Shown in pieces: positions 1 to 6,184 of a stretch of DNA of 7,116 nt; the first letter of the stretch is position 1, and every line of letters starts with the position of its first letter. The notes under the pieces were generated by a model. It was given only the letters and a program-made list of their open reading frames with translations. It searched no databases and was not told the origin of the DNA. Position numbers and translations under genes: made by a program. The DNA is from an uncultured Roseburia sp. (GTDB lineage: Bacteria; Bacillota; Clostridia; Lachnospirales; Lachnospiraceae). The stretch is from the NCBI GenBank assembly GCA_934307185.1, contig CAKRCJ010000113.1:1-7116 (forward strand), given 5' to 3'.

Positions 1-1
1 C

Positions 2-880
2 GATACAACAGAAGCTGTCGAAGCTATCTCACAGGCACAGTCCGAGATACAGGAAATGACAAAAAATCCGGGGATTCTTCGTACCTATTTTGAAAATCTT
101 GTACCGGATTTACTAAACTTTGCGCTCCAGGTAGTAATCGCAATTATTGTCTATGCCATCGGTGCAAAGATAATAAAGTTTGTCGTCAGGCTTGTAAAAA
201 AGACGATGGAACGCAGAAATGCGGATCTGGGTGTCATCCAGTTTTTAAGTGCAGTTGTCAGATATGGCTTATACTTAGTGCTTATTATGATTATATTAAG
301 CCTGTTTGGTATTGCGACAACTTCAGCAGTTGCAGTGCTTGGTTCCTGTGGTGTAGCGGTTGGTCTTGCATTGCAGGGTAGCCTTTCAAACTTTGCAGGC
401 GGTGTGCTTATTCTTCTTTTAAAACCATTTGTAGTAGGAGATTACATTGTAGAAGGCTCCAATGAAGGAACCGTATATGAAATTTCAATTTTTTATACAA
501 AATTACGGACCTTTGATAATAAAGTAGTTGTCATTCCAAACGGAAATTTGTCAAACAGCAGTCTTGTCAATGTCTCCCATATGGATAAACGCCGGGTAGA
601 CATTACAGTGGGAATTGCTTATGAAGCTGATATCAGAACGGCAAAAGATATCTTATACAAGGTCGCACAGGGAGACGAGGCAAGACTTCCGGAGGAAGAC
701 GCCGTAGTATTTGTAGATAATTTAGGGGCATCCTCTGTAGATTTGGGTGTCCGCATCTGGGTAAAGACAGAAGATTACTGGCCGGCAAAATGGAGACTTA
801 CAGAGAATGTAAAATATGCCTTGGATGAGAACAACATTTCCATTCCGTATCAGCAGATTGATATTCAGATTAAGCAATAA
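2..880 (+). CDS. mscS: MscS-family small-conductance mechanosensitive ion channel, 5' end outside the window
   Basis: This is a membrane channel that opens under membrane tension to release solutes during osmotic downshock. Counting from the first internal ATG (position 56), hydrophobic helices lie at about residues 17-42, 65-88 and 91-124. The third carries the family pore signature GLALQGSLSNFAGG, followed by KPFVVGDYI. The soluble beta domain contains VVVIPNGNLSNSSLVN (about 157-172), and the C-terminal alpha-beta domain contains DNLGASSVDLGVRIWV, much like E. coli MscS. The frame has no stop from position 2 to the ATG at 56, and the upstream residues look like an acidic N-terminal tail (DTTEAVEAISQAQSEIQE). 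No good ribosome binding site precedes ATG 56, so the real start is probably left of the window. Aligned to E. coli MscS, Leu109 of the gate is conserved, while Leu105 is replaced by Val (residue 100 here). No hairpin terminator follows the stop codon. Family assignment is near certain; the start is not. Confidence 0.93.
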   Translation, partial: DTTEAVEAISQAQSEIQEMTKNPGILRTYFENLVPDLLNFALQVVIAIIVYAIGAKIIKFVVRLVKKTMERRNADLGVIQFLSAVVRYGLYLVLIMIILSLFGIATTSAVAVLGSCGVAVGLALQGSLSNFAGGVLILLLKPFVVGDYIVEGSNEGTVYEISIFYTKLRTFDNKVVVIPNGNLSNSSLVNVSHMDKRRVDITVGIAYEADIRTAKDILYKVAQGDEARLPEEDAVVFVDNLGASSVDLGVRIWVKTEDYWPAKWRLTENVKYALDENNISIPYQQIDIQIKQ

Positions 881-895
881 AAAATATAATATTTG

Positions 896-924
896 TTGAC
901 AAAAAAACTGATATATGCTAACTT
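896..924 (+). promoter_or_regulatory. Sigma-A-type promoter of the cold-shock gene
   Basis: A perfect -35 box TTGACA (896-901) is followed after 17 bp by TAACTT (919-924). That is a poor -10 hexamer, but a TG dinucleotide at 916-917 gives the extended -10 form TGnTAnnnT. A small AT-rich palindrome (AAATAT-A-ATATTT, 882-894) lies directly upstream of the -35 and could act as an UP-like element. Initiation would fall near 931, giving a leader of about 60 nt before the cold-shock gene. Confidence 0.7.
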
Positions 925-936
925 CTATTTGTTAGA

Positions 937-954
937 CATGCACAAAAGTGTATG
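937..954 (+). promoter_or_regulatory. Small hairpin in the csp mRNA leader
   Basis: CATGCAC (937-943) pairs with GTGTATG (948-954) around an AAAA loop, giving seven base pairs of which one is G-U. It lies close to the predicted 5' end of the csp transcript and about 27 nt upstream of the ribosome binding site. Structured leaders contribute to temperature-dependent stability and translation of E. coli cspA mRNA. Whether this hairpin does so is inference, and no E. coli-type cold-box sequence was recognised. Confidence 0.4.
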
Positions 955-991
955 CAGAAAATTAAGGGAAGCAATGTATTAGGAGGATGTT

Positions 992-1195
992 ATGCAGCAG
1001 GGAACTGTAAAATGGTTTAATGCAAAAAAGGGTTATGGATTTATTTCAGATGCAGAGGGAAATGATGTATTCGTTCATTTTTCCGCACTGGACATGGATG
1101 GATTCAAGGAGTTAAAAGACGGTGAGAAAGTAGAATTTGAAGTGACTGACGGTGCGAAAGGACCTCAGGCTGCAAATGTAAGACGCATCGGTTAA
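992..1195 (+). CDS. csp: Cold-shock protein, CspA/CspB family
   Basis: This is a cytoplasmic single-stranded nucleic-acid-binding protein of 67 residues made of a single cold-shock domain. Such proteins act as RNA chaperones that melt mRNA secondary structure in the cold or during growth transitions. The hallmark motifs are intact: [15 protein letters not shown] at residues 4-18, containing RNP1 (KGYGFI), and RNP2 VFVHF at 26-30. The length matches the 65-70 residues usual for bacterial Csp proteins. A perfect AGGAGG (981-986), five bases before the ATG, fixes the start. The gene has its own promoter and terminator and is therefore probably monocistronic. Paralogues within the genome cannot be told apart from this sequence, so only the family name is used. 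Confidence 0.97.
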   Translation: MQQGTVKWFNAKKGYGFISDAEGNDVFVHFSALDMDGFKELKDGEKVEFEVTDGAKGPQAANVRRIG

Positions 1196-1224
1196 TTCAT
1201 AGAAGAATCGGGAAAGACTAACCT

Positions 1225-1253
1225 AAAGAGGATACCAGTCGGTATCCTCTTTT
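1225..1253 (+). terminator. Rho-independent terminator of csp
   Basis: A perfect 12-bp stem is formed by AAAGAGGATACC (1225-1236) and GGTATCCTCTTT (1241-1252) with an AGTC tetraloop. It runs into TCTTTTG, so the U-tract overlaps the 3' arm. It starts 29 nt after the csp stop codon. The A-tract on the 5' side gives weak bidirectional character, but no opposing gene is present. Confidence 0.93.
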
Positions 1254-1290
1254 GTATATCATTGCGAATAATTAAAGTGAGGAAGAATAA

Positions 1291-4206
1291 ATGCAGTTAA
1301 AAGAGTTAAAGGCTTATGAAGTTTTAGAGCAACGTCCAATGAAGGATCTGAATTCCGAGGGAATTATCCTGCGCCATAAAAAGAGCGGGGCAAGAATTGC
1401 TGTTATCTCAAATGATGATGACAACAAGGTTTTTTATATCGGATTTCGGACTCCACCGGAAAATTCTACAGGTGTCGCCCATATTATTGAGCATACCGTA
1501 TTGTGCGGCTCGGAAAAGTATCCGGTAAAAGACCCGTTCGTAGAGCTTGTAAAAGGTTCTTTGAATACGTTCTTAAATGCAATGACATATCCGGAAAAAA
1601 CCATTTATCCAATTGCAAGCTGTAATGAAAAAGATTTTCAAAACCTTATGAGCGTTTATATGGACGCTGTATTTCATCCCAATATATATAAATATCAGGA
1701 AATATTTAAGCAGGAAGGCTGGCATTATGAATTGGAGGATAAGGATGCACCGATTACGATTAATGGCGTGGTCTATAATGAAATGAAGGGTGCATTTTCT
1801 TCACCGGATGATGTGTTAAGCCGCCAGATTATGACCTCTCTTTTTCCGGATACAACTTATGCAAACGTTTCCGGCGGAGACCCTGTGCATATACCGGAAT
1901 TAACCTACGAGGAATACCTGAATTTCCATCGCAGATACTATCATCCATGTAATTCTTATATTTATCTCTATGGAGATATGGATGTGGCAGAAAAGCTTAT
2001 GTGGATGGATGAAAACTATTTAAGCCATTATGATGCAATTGAACTGAATTCTGAGATAAAACTGCAAAAGCCGTTTGAAAAACCGGTAGAGATTGTCTGT
2101 AAATACCCGATTTCCTCGACCGAACCGGAAGATAATAACACGTATATTTCTTACAATGTGGTCGTTGAGACTGCACTGGATGAAAAATTATATTTGGCAT
2201 TTGATATTTTGGACTATGCACTGGTAAGTGCGCCGGGTGCGCCGTTAAAGCAGGCGCTAATTGATGCGGGAATTGGTTCAGAGATTACCGGCGGCTATGA
2301 CAGCGGAACCTTGCAGCCGACCTTTTCTGTTATTGCAAAGAATACCAATCCGCAGGAAAAAGAGCATTTCTTAGCGGTAATCCGTGAGACGTTAGAGGGG
2401 CTTGTAAAGAACGGGCTGAACAAAAAATCCCTGTTGGCGGGAATTAACAGTTCGGAATTCCGTTACAGGGAGGCAGATTTCGGACACTTCCCGAAAGGAC
2501 TTCTCTATGGAATACAGTGTCTCGACAGCTGGCTTTATGATGACATGCGTCCGTTCCTTCATTTGGAAGCGCTGGATACGTACAGGTTTTTAAAGGAGCA
2601 GGTCAATACTGACCATTTTGAAAAGCTTATTAAAAAGTATCTTTTGGACAATACACATGCATCTGTTGTAATGATAGAGCCACAGAAGGGCTTAAATGCA
2701 GAAAATGAAGCAAAGCTTGAAAAGAAGCTTGCGGACTACAAAGCAGGCTTATCGGACGAAGAAATCGAAAATCTGATTGCAGAGACAAAGCATTTAAAGG
2801 AATATCAGGAGACTCCTTCTGCGAAAGAAGAATTAGAAACCATTCCGATGCTAAAGAGAGAGGATATGAGACGCGAGGCGGCACCACTTTTAAATACCCG
2901 GACAAAGGTAAAAGAAGTGCCGGTGATACACCATAATATACATTCCAATGGAATTATCTATCTTAATCTCTTATTTGATATAAAGCATATTCCGGCAGAG
3001 GATATTCCATATCTTGGCATCTTAAAAGGAGTGCTAGGATATGTGGACACAAAAAATTATTCGTTTGCAGATTTTGCAAATGAAGTGAATATTCATACCG
3101 GTGGAATTGGAAGTACTATTGGTGTCTATCCGAGTGTGAGAGACAAAGACGATTATGAAGTAAAATTTGAAGTCCGTACAAAGGCACTTTATGATAAATT
3201 AAAAGACGCTGTACATTTGATGGAGGAAATGCTGTTTTCTTCCGATATAAGTAATGAAAAACGTCTCTATGAAATTATTGCAGAATTAAAATCAAGACTT
3301 CAGGTAAGCATCAGCTCGGCAGGACATTCTGTAGCTTCCACAAGAGCAATGACTTATTTTTCCAAAGCGGCAGTTTACCGGGATACGATTACCTTCTATC
3401 AGTTGTTATGTGAGTTAGAGGAGAATTTTGAAAAACGAAAGGAAATGCTTATTAAAAAATTGCAGGCAATGGTAGAAAGTATTTTTACCGCAGGAAATTT
3501 AATGGTAAGCGTTACCTGTGATGAAAGCGGCTTAGAGATTGCAAAAAAAGAGCTGGAAGGCTTCCTGCCGAAGTTATATGAGGCAAAGGCAGGAAAAAAG
3601 GTGGCAGCAATTGTACCGGTAAAGAAAAACGAAGGATTTATGGATGCTTCCCAGGTACAGTATGTGGCAAGAGCAGGCAATTTCAGGGCACATGGATACG
3701 ATTACAATGGCGCACTCCGCATTTTAAAGGTGATTATGGAGTACGATTATCTGTGGATTAATGTCCGTGTAAAAGGCGGTGCTTACGGCTGCATGAACGG
3801 CTATATGCGGAATGGGGATACGTATTTCGTGTCCTATCGTGACCCGAATTTAGAGAAAACAAATGAAATTTATGACAAAATTCCGGAATATATTGCCCAG
3901 TTTGATGCAGAGGAACGGGATATGACAAAGTATATTATTGGAACCATCAGTGATATGGATGTTCCGATGAACCCAAGCAGCAAGGGAGAGCGTTCCATGG
4001 CAGCTTATCTGCAGAATATTTCCTATGAAGAACTGCAGAGAGAACGTAATCAGGTGATTGGGGCAACCGCAGCGGACATAAGAAATCTGCATGATATGAT
4101 TGCATCCGTTTTAAAAGAAGAAAATCTATGCGTTGTCGGAAATGAAGAGGCATTAAAAGAACAGAAAGAGATGTTTGAAGAACTTAAGTATTTGAATGAG
4201 AGATAA
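1291..4206 (+). CDS. M16C metallopeptidase, PreP/Cym1-like (insulinase superfamily)
   Basis: This 971-residue zinc peptidase belongs to the pitrilysin/insulinase clan, subfamily M16C, whose members close around and degrade short unfolded peptides. The inverted zinc motif HIIEH is at residues 64-68 (His64 and His68 as ligands, Glu67 as catalytic base). The distal ligand Glu164 lies in VVYNEMKGA, and the Glu67-Glu164 spacing of 97 equals that of plant PreP. The flanking block HTVLCGSEKYPVKDPF followed by SLNTFLNAMTYPEKT is diagnostic of M16C. The C-terminal half carries RVKGGAYG with Arg826 and Tyr832, the six-residue spacing of the substrate-binding Arg/Tyr pair in PreP. A charged helical hinge spans about residues 465-560. 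There is no signal peptide or membrane segment, so it should be cytoplasmic, and its natural substrate is unknown. A GTGAGGA ribosome binding site lies about eight bases before the ATG. No convincing promoter lies between the csp terminator and this gene. The stop codon is 10 nt before era, indicating co-transcription. Confidence 0.94.
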   Translation: MQLKELKAYEVLEQRPMKDLNSEGIILRHKKSGARIAVISNDDDNKVFYIGFRTPPENSTGVAHIIEHTVLCGSEKYPVKDPFVELVKGSLNTFLNAMTYPEKTIYPIASCNEKDFQNLMSVYMDAVFHPNIYKYQEIFKQEGWHYELEDKDAPITINGVVYNEMKGAFSSPDDVLSRQIMTSLFPDTTYANVSGGDPVHIPELTYEEYLNFHRRYYHPCNSYIYLYGDMDVAEKLMWMDENYLSHYDAIELNSEIKLQKPFEKPVEIVCKYPISSTEPEDNNTYISYNVVVETALDEKLYLAFDILDYALVSAPGAPLKQALIDAGIGSEITGGYDSGTLQPTFSVIAKNTNPQEKEHFLAVIRETLEGLVKNGLNKKSLLAGINSSEFRYREADFGHFPKGLLYGIQCLDSWLYDDMRPFLHLEALDTYRFLKEQVNTDHFEKLIKKYLLDNTHASVVMIEPQKGLNAENEAKLEKKLADYKAGLSDEEIENLIAETKHLKEYQETPSAKEELETIPMLKREDMRREAAPLLNTRTKVKEVPVIHHNIHSNGIIYLNLLFDIKHIPAEDIPYLGILKGVLGYVDTKNYSFADFANEVNIHTGGIGSTIGVYPSVRDKDDYEVKFEVRTKALYDKLKDAVHLMEEMLFSSDISNEKRLYEIIAELKSRLQVSISSAGHSVASTRAMTYFSKAAVYRDTITFYQLLCELEENFEKRKEMLIKKLQAMVESIFTAGNLMVSVTCDESGLEIAKKELEGFLPKLYEAKAGKKVAAIVPVKKNEGFMDASQVQYVARAGNFRAHGYDYNGALRILKVIMEYDYLWINVRVKGGAYGCMNGYMRNGDTYFVSYRDPNLEKTNEIYDKIPEYIAQFDAEERDMTKYIIGTISDMDVPMNPSSKGERSMAAYLQNISYEELQRERNQVIGATAADIRNLHDMIASVLKEENLCVVGNEEALKEQKEMFEELKYLNER

Positions 4207-4211
4207 AGGAG
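4206..4211 (+). promoter_or_regulatory. Ribosome binding site that sets the era start
   Basis: AAGGAG, beginning at the last base of the peptidase stop codon, lies five bases before ATG 4217. An in-frame ATG at 4196 would add seven residues, but it lies inside the peptidase gene and has no such site. The 4217 start also gives a normal Era N-terminus. Confidence 0.85.
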
Positions 4212-4216
4212 AACAT

Positions 4217-5125
4217 ATGAACGCAAGTTTTAAATCGGGATTTGTAACAATTATCGGAAGACCAAATGTTGGAAAGTCTACATTGATGAATCACTTGATT
4301 GGACAGAAAATTGCGATTACATCCAATAAACCGCAGACAACAAGAAATCGTATCCAGACGGTTTATACGGATATGGAGAGAGGACAGATTGTATTTTTAG
4401 ATACACCGGGAATTCATAAAGCAAAGAATAAACTCGGCGAATATATGGTAAATGTTGCAGAGCATACCTTAAATGAAGTGGATGTTATTCTATGGCTGGT
4501 AGAGCCTTCTAATTTTATCGGCGCAGGGGAGCAGCATATTATTGAGCAGTTAAAGAAGGTAAAGACACCGGTTATTTTAGTTATCAATAAAGTCGACACC
4601 GTAGACAAAGAAAAAGTTATCGAATATATTGATACTTACCGTAAAGTGTATGATTTCGCAGAGATTATTCCGGCTTCCGCACTCCGTGCGAAAAACCTGG
4701 ATACCGTAATTGACATGATTTTTAAATATCTGCCATATGGACCACAGTTTTATGATGAGGATACTGTTACCGACCAGCCGGAACGTGCAATTGTGGCAGA
4801 AATTATCCGTGAGAAGGCACTGCATGCATTGGATGATGAAATTCCTCACGGCATAGCGGTATATATCGACCAGATGAAAGAGAGAAAAGGACAGAACATC
4901 ATCGACATTGATGCGACCATCGTATGCGAGCGTGAGTCGCACAAAGGAATTGTGATTGGAAAAGGCGGTGCAATGCTCAAAAAAATCGGAAGCAATGCGC
5001 GCTATGAGATTGAGCGTCTTTTGGATACAAAAGTCAATTTAAAACTCTGGGTAAAAGTGAAAAAAGACTGGAGAGACAGCGACTTTTTAATTAAAAATTT
5101 TGGATACAATAAAGACGAAATATAA
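4217..5125 (+). CDS. era: GTPase Era, 16S rRNA-binding ribosome assembly factor
   Basis: Era is an essential-type GTPase that binds near the 3' end of 16S rRNA and checks maturation of the 30S subunit. The 302-residue product has the full set of motifs: G1 GRPNVGKS (14-21), G2 region PQTTRNRI (39-46), G3 DTPG (62-65), G4 NKVD (124-127) and G5 SAL (154-156). The C-terminal KH RNA-binding domain contains GIVIGKGGAMLKKIG (244-258) with an intact GxxG loop. The length is that of the family. The gene follows the M16C peptidase by 10 nt and precedes the yqzL-like gene and recO, so it is probably translated from a shared transcript. Nothing is truncated or unusual in the protein. Confidence 0.98.
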   Translation: MNASFKSGFVTIIGRPNVGKSTLMNHLIGQKIAITSNKPQTTRNRIQTVYTDMERGQIVFLDTPGIHKAKNKLGEYMVNVAEHTLNEVDVILWLVEPSNFIGAGEQHIIEQLKKVKTPVILVINKVDTVDKEKVIEYIDTYRKVYDFAEIIPASALRAKNLDTVIDMIFKYLPYGPQFYDEDTVTDQPERAIVAEIIREKALHALDDEIPHGIAVYIDQMKERKGQNIIDIDATIVCERESHKGIVIGKGGAMLKKIGSNARYEIERLLDTKVNLKLWVKVKKDWRDSDFLIKNFGYNKDEI

Positions 5126-5150
5126 AAGCTTCCAATATTTAACGTGTATA

Positions 5151-5216
5151 AGGTTTCCTTCATCGCAAATCCTATGTATATCAGAAAGCAGGAGGAAAAA
5201 ACGATGGAGGAAACCT
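5151..5216 (+). promoter_or_regulatory. 15-bp inverted repeat enclosing the ribosome binding site and start codon of the yqzL-like gene
   Basis: Bases 5151-5165 (AGGTTTCCTTCATCG) are complementary to 5202-5216 (CGATGGAGGAAACCT) over 15 consecutive positions, 14 Watson-Crick and one G-U (5160/5207). In RNA this would bury the ATG at 5204-5206 and the next three codons in a stem. The AGGAGG at 5190-5195 would sit in the 36-nt loop, where TCCT (5170-5173) can also pair with AGGA (5190-5193). The layout fits translational repression of the downstream gene. No oligo-U tract follows, so it is not an intrinsic terminator. The pairing is read directly from the sequence; the regulatory role is inference. 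Confidence 0.6.
5190..5195 (+). promoter_or_regulatory. Ribosome binding site that sets the yqzL-like start
   Basis: A perfect AGGAGG lies eight bases before ATG 5204. In-frame alternatives at GTG 5144 and ATG 5174 have no such site, and the added residues do not resemble the family. The site falls in the loop of the inverted repeat at 5151-5216. Confidence 0.85.
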
Positions 5217-5359
5217 GGAATACATTTTGGGAAACAGGAAAAATTAACGACTATCTGAAAGTATGTGAAGAAAGAGAAGAGCAGGAAGTAAGGCAGAATG
5301 GGACAAAACCTGATAGTGACGGGCATGGTTTTAAATGCGATGCCAATTGGAGAATATGA
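5204..5359 (+). CDS. yqzL: YqzL-like small protein
   Basis: This 51-residue soluble protein has no signal peptide or membrane segment. It begins MEETWNTFWETGKINDYLKV, and the W-x-x-F-x-x-TG-x-I-x-x-YL pattern resembles what I recall of Bacillus subtilis YqzL, a protein of about 47 residues with unknown function that is likewise encoded between era and recO. Position and N-terminal pattern together support the assignment. The middle is acidic and charged (CEEREEQEVRQ), and the tail (GTKPDSDGHGFKCDANWRI) is glycine- and aspartate-rich. The last 62 nt overlap recO in another frame, so the tail sequence is constrained by RecO's conserved N-terminus and may have no function of its own. Both the start codon and the ribosome binding site lie in a potential hairpin, suggesting controlled translation. 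The family call is likely; the function is unknown. Confidence 0.75.
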   Translation: MEETWNTFWETGKINDYLKVCEEREEQEVRQNGTKPDSDGHGFKCDANWRI

Positions 5360-6092
5360 CAAAAGAATAACACTGCTTACAAAAGAAAGAGGAAAGATTA
5401 CAGCATTTGCCAGAGGGGCAAGAAAACCGAACAGTCAGTTTTTAGCTGCAACCAATCCTTTTTCTTTTGGAGAGTTTGAGCTTTTTGAAGGACGTTCTAC
5501 ATATACTGTTTCCAAAGTGACAATTCAAAACTATTTCAGAGAACTGACGGTTCAGTTTGTGGCGGCTTACTATGGGTTTTACTTTCTGGAATTTGCCGAT
5601 TATTACTGTCAGGAAAATAATGATGAACTCGAAATGCTAAAGCTTTTATATCAGTCTCTCCGGGCATTGGAAAGTACTTCCTTTGACAATGAGCTGGTGA
5701 GGGTTATTTTTGAATGTAAGGCACTTGCAATCAATGGGGAAGCACCGAATGTTTTTGCGTGTGCAAAATGTAACGAAGAAAAAGAACTTTTCTGGTTTTC
5801 AGCAGACGAGGCAAGGGTGTTATGCATCCAATGCATGGAAAAGATGAAAAGGGAGCCGTTAAATAAAAATTTATTATCCGGTTATCGGAAAATACAGGAC
5901 TCAACGATATATACCATGCAGTATATTATTTCGTCCCGGGTGGAAAAACTGTACACATTTTCTGTTTCACCACAGGTTTTAAAAGAATTGCAGCAGATTA
6001 TGCAGGAATATACGAAAAAGCATATTCATCATTCTTTCAAATCTTTAAAAATTTTAGAAGAGCTTTCTGTTTCTGTATCTGTTCCATCTTGA
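5298..6092 (+). CDS. recO: DNA repair protein RecO
   Basis: RecO is a recombination mediator that anneals single strands and, with RecR, helps load RecA onto SSB-coated DNA at gaps and breaks. The 264-residue product has the N-terminal OB-fold segment with VTGMVLNAMPIGEYDKRITLL (family-typical, from residue 8) and the following TKERGKITAFARGARKPNS. The middle is helical, and the zinc site is complete: CAKC at 155-158 and CIQC at 176-179. Length is normal. The ATG at 5298 is kept because the conserved N-terminus begins right after it. Its ribosome binding site is only moderate (AAGG at 5290-5293, four bases away, plus AGGA at 5283-5286). It starts 62 nt inside the yqzL-like gene, so its translation may be coupled to ribosomes reading that gene. 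A later ATG at 5325 would remove conserved residues. No terminator follows. Confidence 0.97.
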   Translation: MGQNLIVTGMVLNAMPIGEYDKRITLLTKERGKITAFARGARKPNSQFLAATNPFSFGEFELFEGRSTYTVSKVTIQNYFRELTVQFVAAYYGFYFLEFADYYCQENNDELEMLKLLYQSLRALESTSFDNELVRVIFECKALAINGEAPNVFACAKCNEEKELFWFSADEARVLCIQCMEKMKREPLNKNLLSGYRKIQDSTIYTMQYIISSRVEKLYTFSVSPQVLKELQQIMQEYTKKHIHHSFKSLKILEELSVSVSVPS

Positions 6093-6117
6093 AATCGTCA
6101 CTTAAAAATTGTATAAT
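6089..6117 (+). promoter_or_regulatory. Sigma-A-type promoter upstream of the lipoprotein gene
   Basis: TTGAAA (6089-6094) and a perfect TATAAT (6112-6117) are separated by exactly 17 bp. The -35 hexamer overlaps the recO stop codon (TGA, 6090-6092). Initiation is expected near 6124, giving a leader of about 60 nt. It would drive the lipoprotein gene and, since no terminator follows that gene, possibly the glycyl-tRNA synthetase as well. Confidence 0.78.
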
Positions 6118-6130
6118 ATCGGAGATTAGC

Positions 6131-6154
6131 ATTTACAGTTATAAAATTGTAAAT
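6131..6154 (+). promoter_or_regulatory. Dyad just downstream of the lipoprotein promoter, possible operator
   Basis: ATTTACA (6131-6137) and TGTAAAT (6148-6154) are perfect inverted 7-bp arms separated by 10 bp of AT-rich sequence, placed at about +8 to +31 relative to the expected transcription start. A centre-to-centre spacing of 17 bp is not a clean number of helical turns. A weak leader hairpin is an equally possible reading. I do not recognise it as the site of a named regulator. Confidence 0.35.
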
Positions 6155-6184
6155 GAAACGTGAAAAAAGAATGGAGTTTGTGTC

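Noticed and set aside
56..58. ATG at 56 as the true start of the mscS gene
   Set aside because: The frame is open to the left edge, the preceding codons encode a plausible acidic N-terminal tail, and there is no good ribosome binding site. The gene is treated as 5'-partial.
882..894. AT-only palindrome AAATAT-A-ATATTT after mscS as a terminator or operator
   Set aside because: It has no GC pairs and no U-tract, and such palindromes are frequent in AT-rich DNA. At most it is an UP-like element for the csp promoter.
4577..4942. Reverse-strand open frame of 121 codons opposite era
   Set aside because: It lies wholly antisense to a well supported gene, and its predicted product is a Cys/Phe/Ile/Asn-rich sequence typical of a shadow frame. 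The same reasoning removes the other reverse-strand frames opposite the peptidase, recO and lipoprotein genes.
5151..5216. Inverted repeat between era and recO as an intrinsic terminator
   Set aside because: The 36-nt loop is too long, no U-tract follows the 3' arm, and the stem extends into coding sequence.
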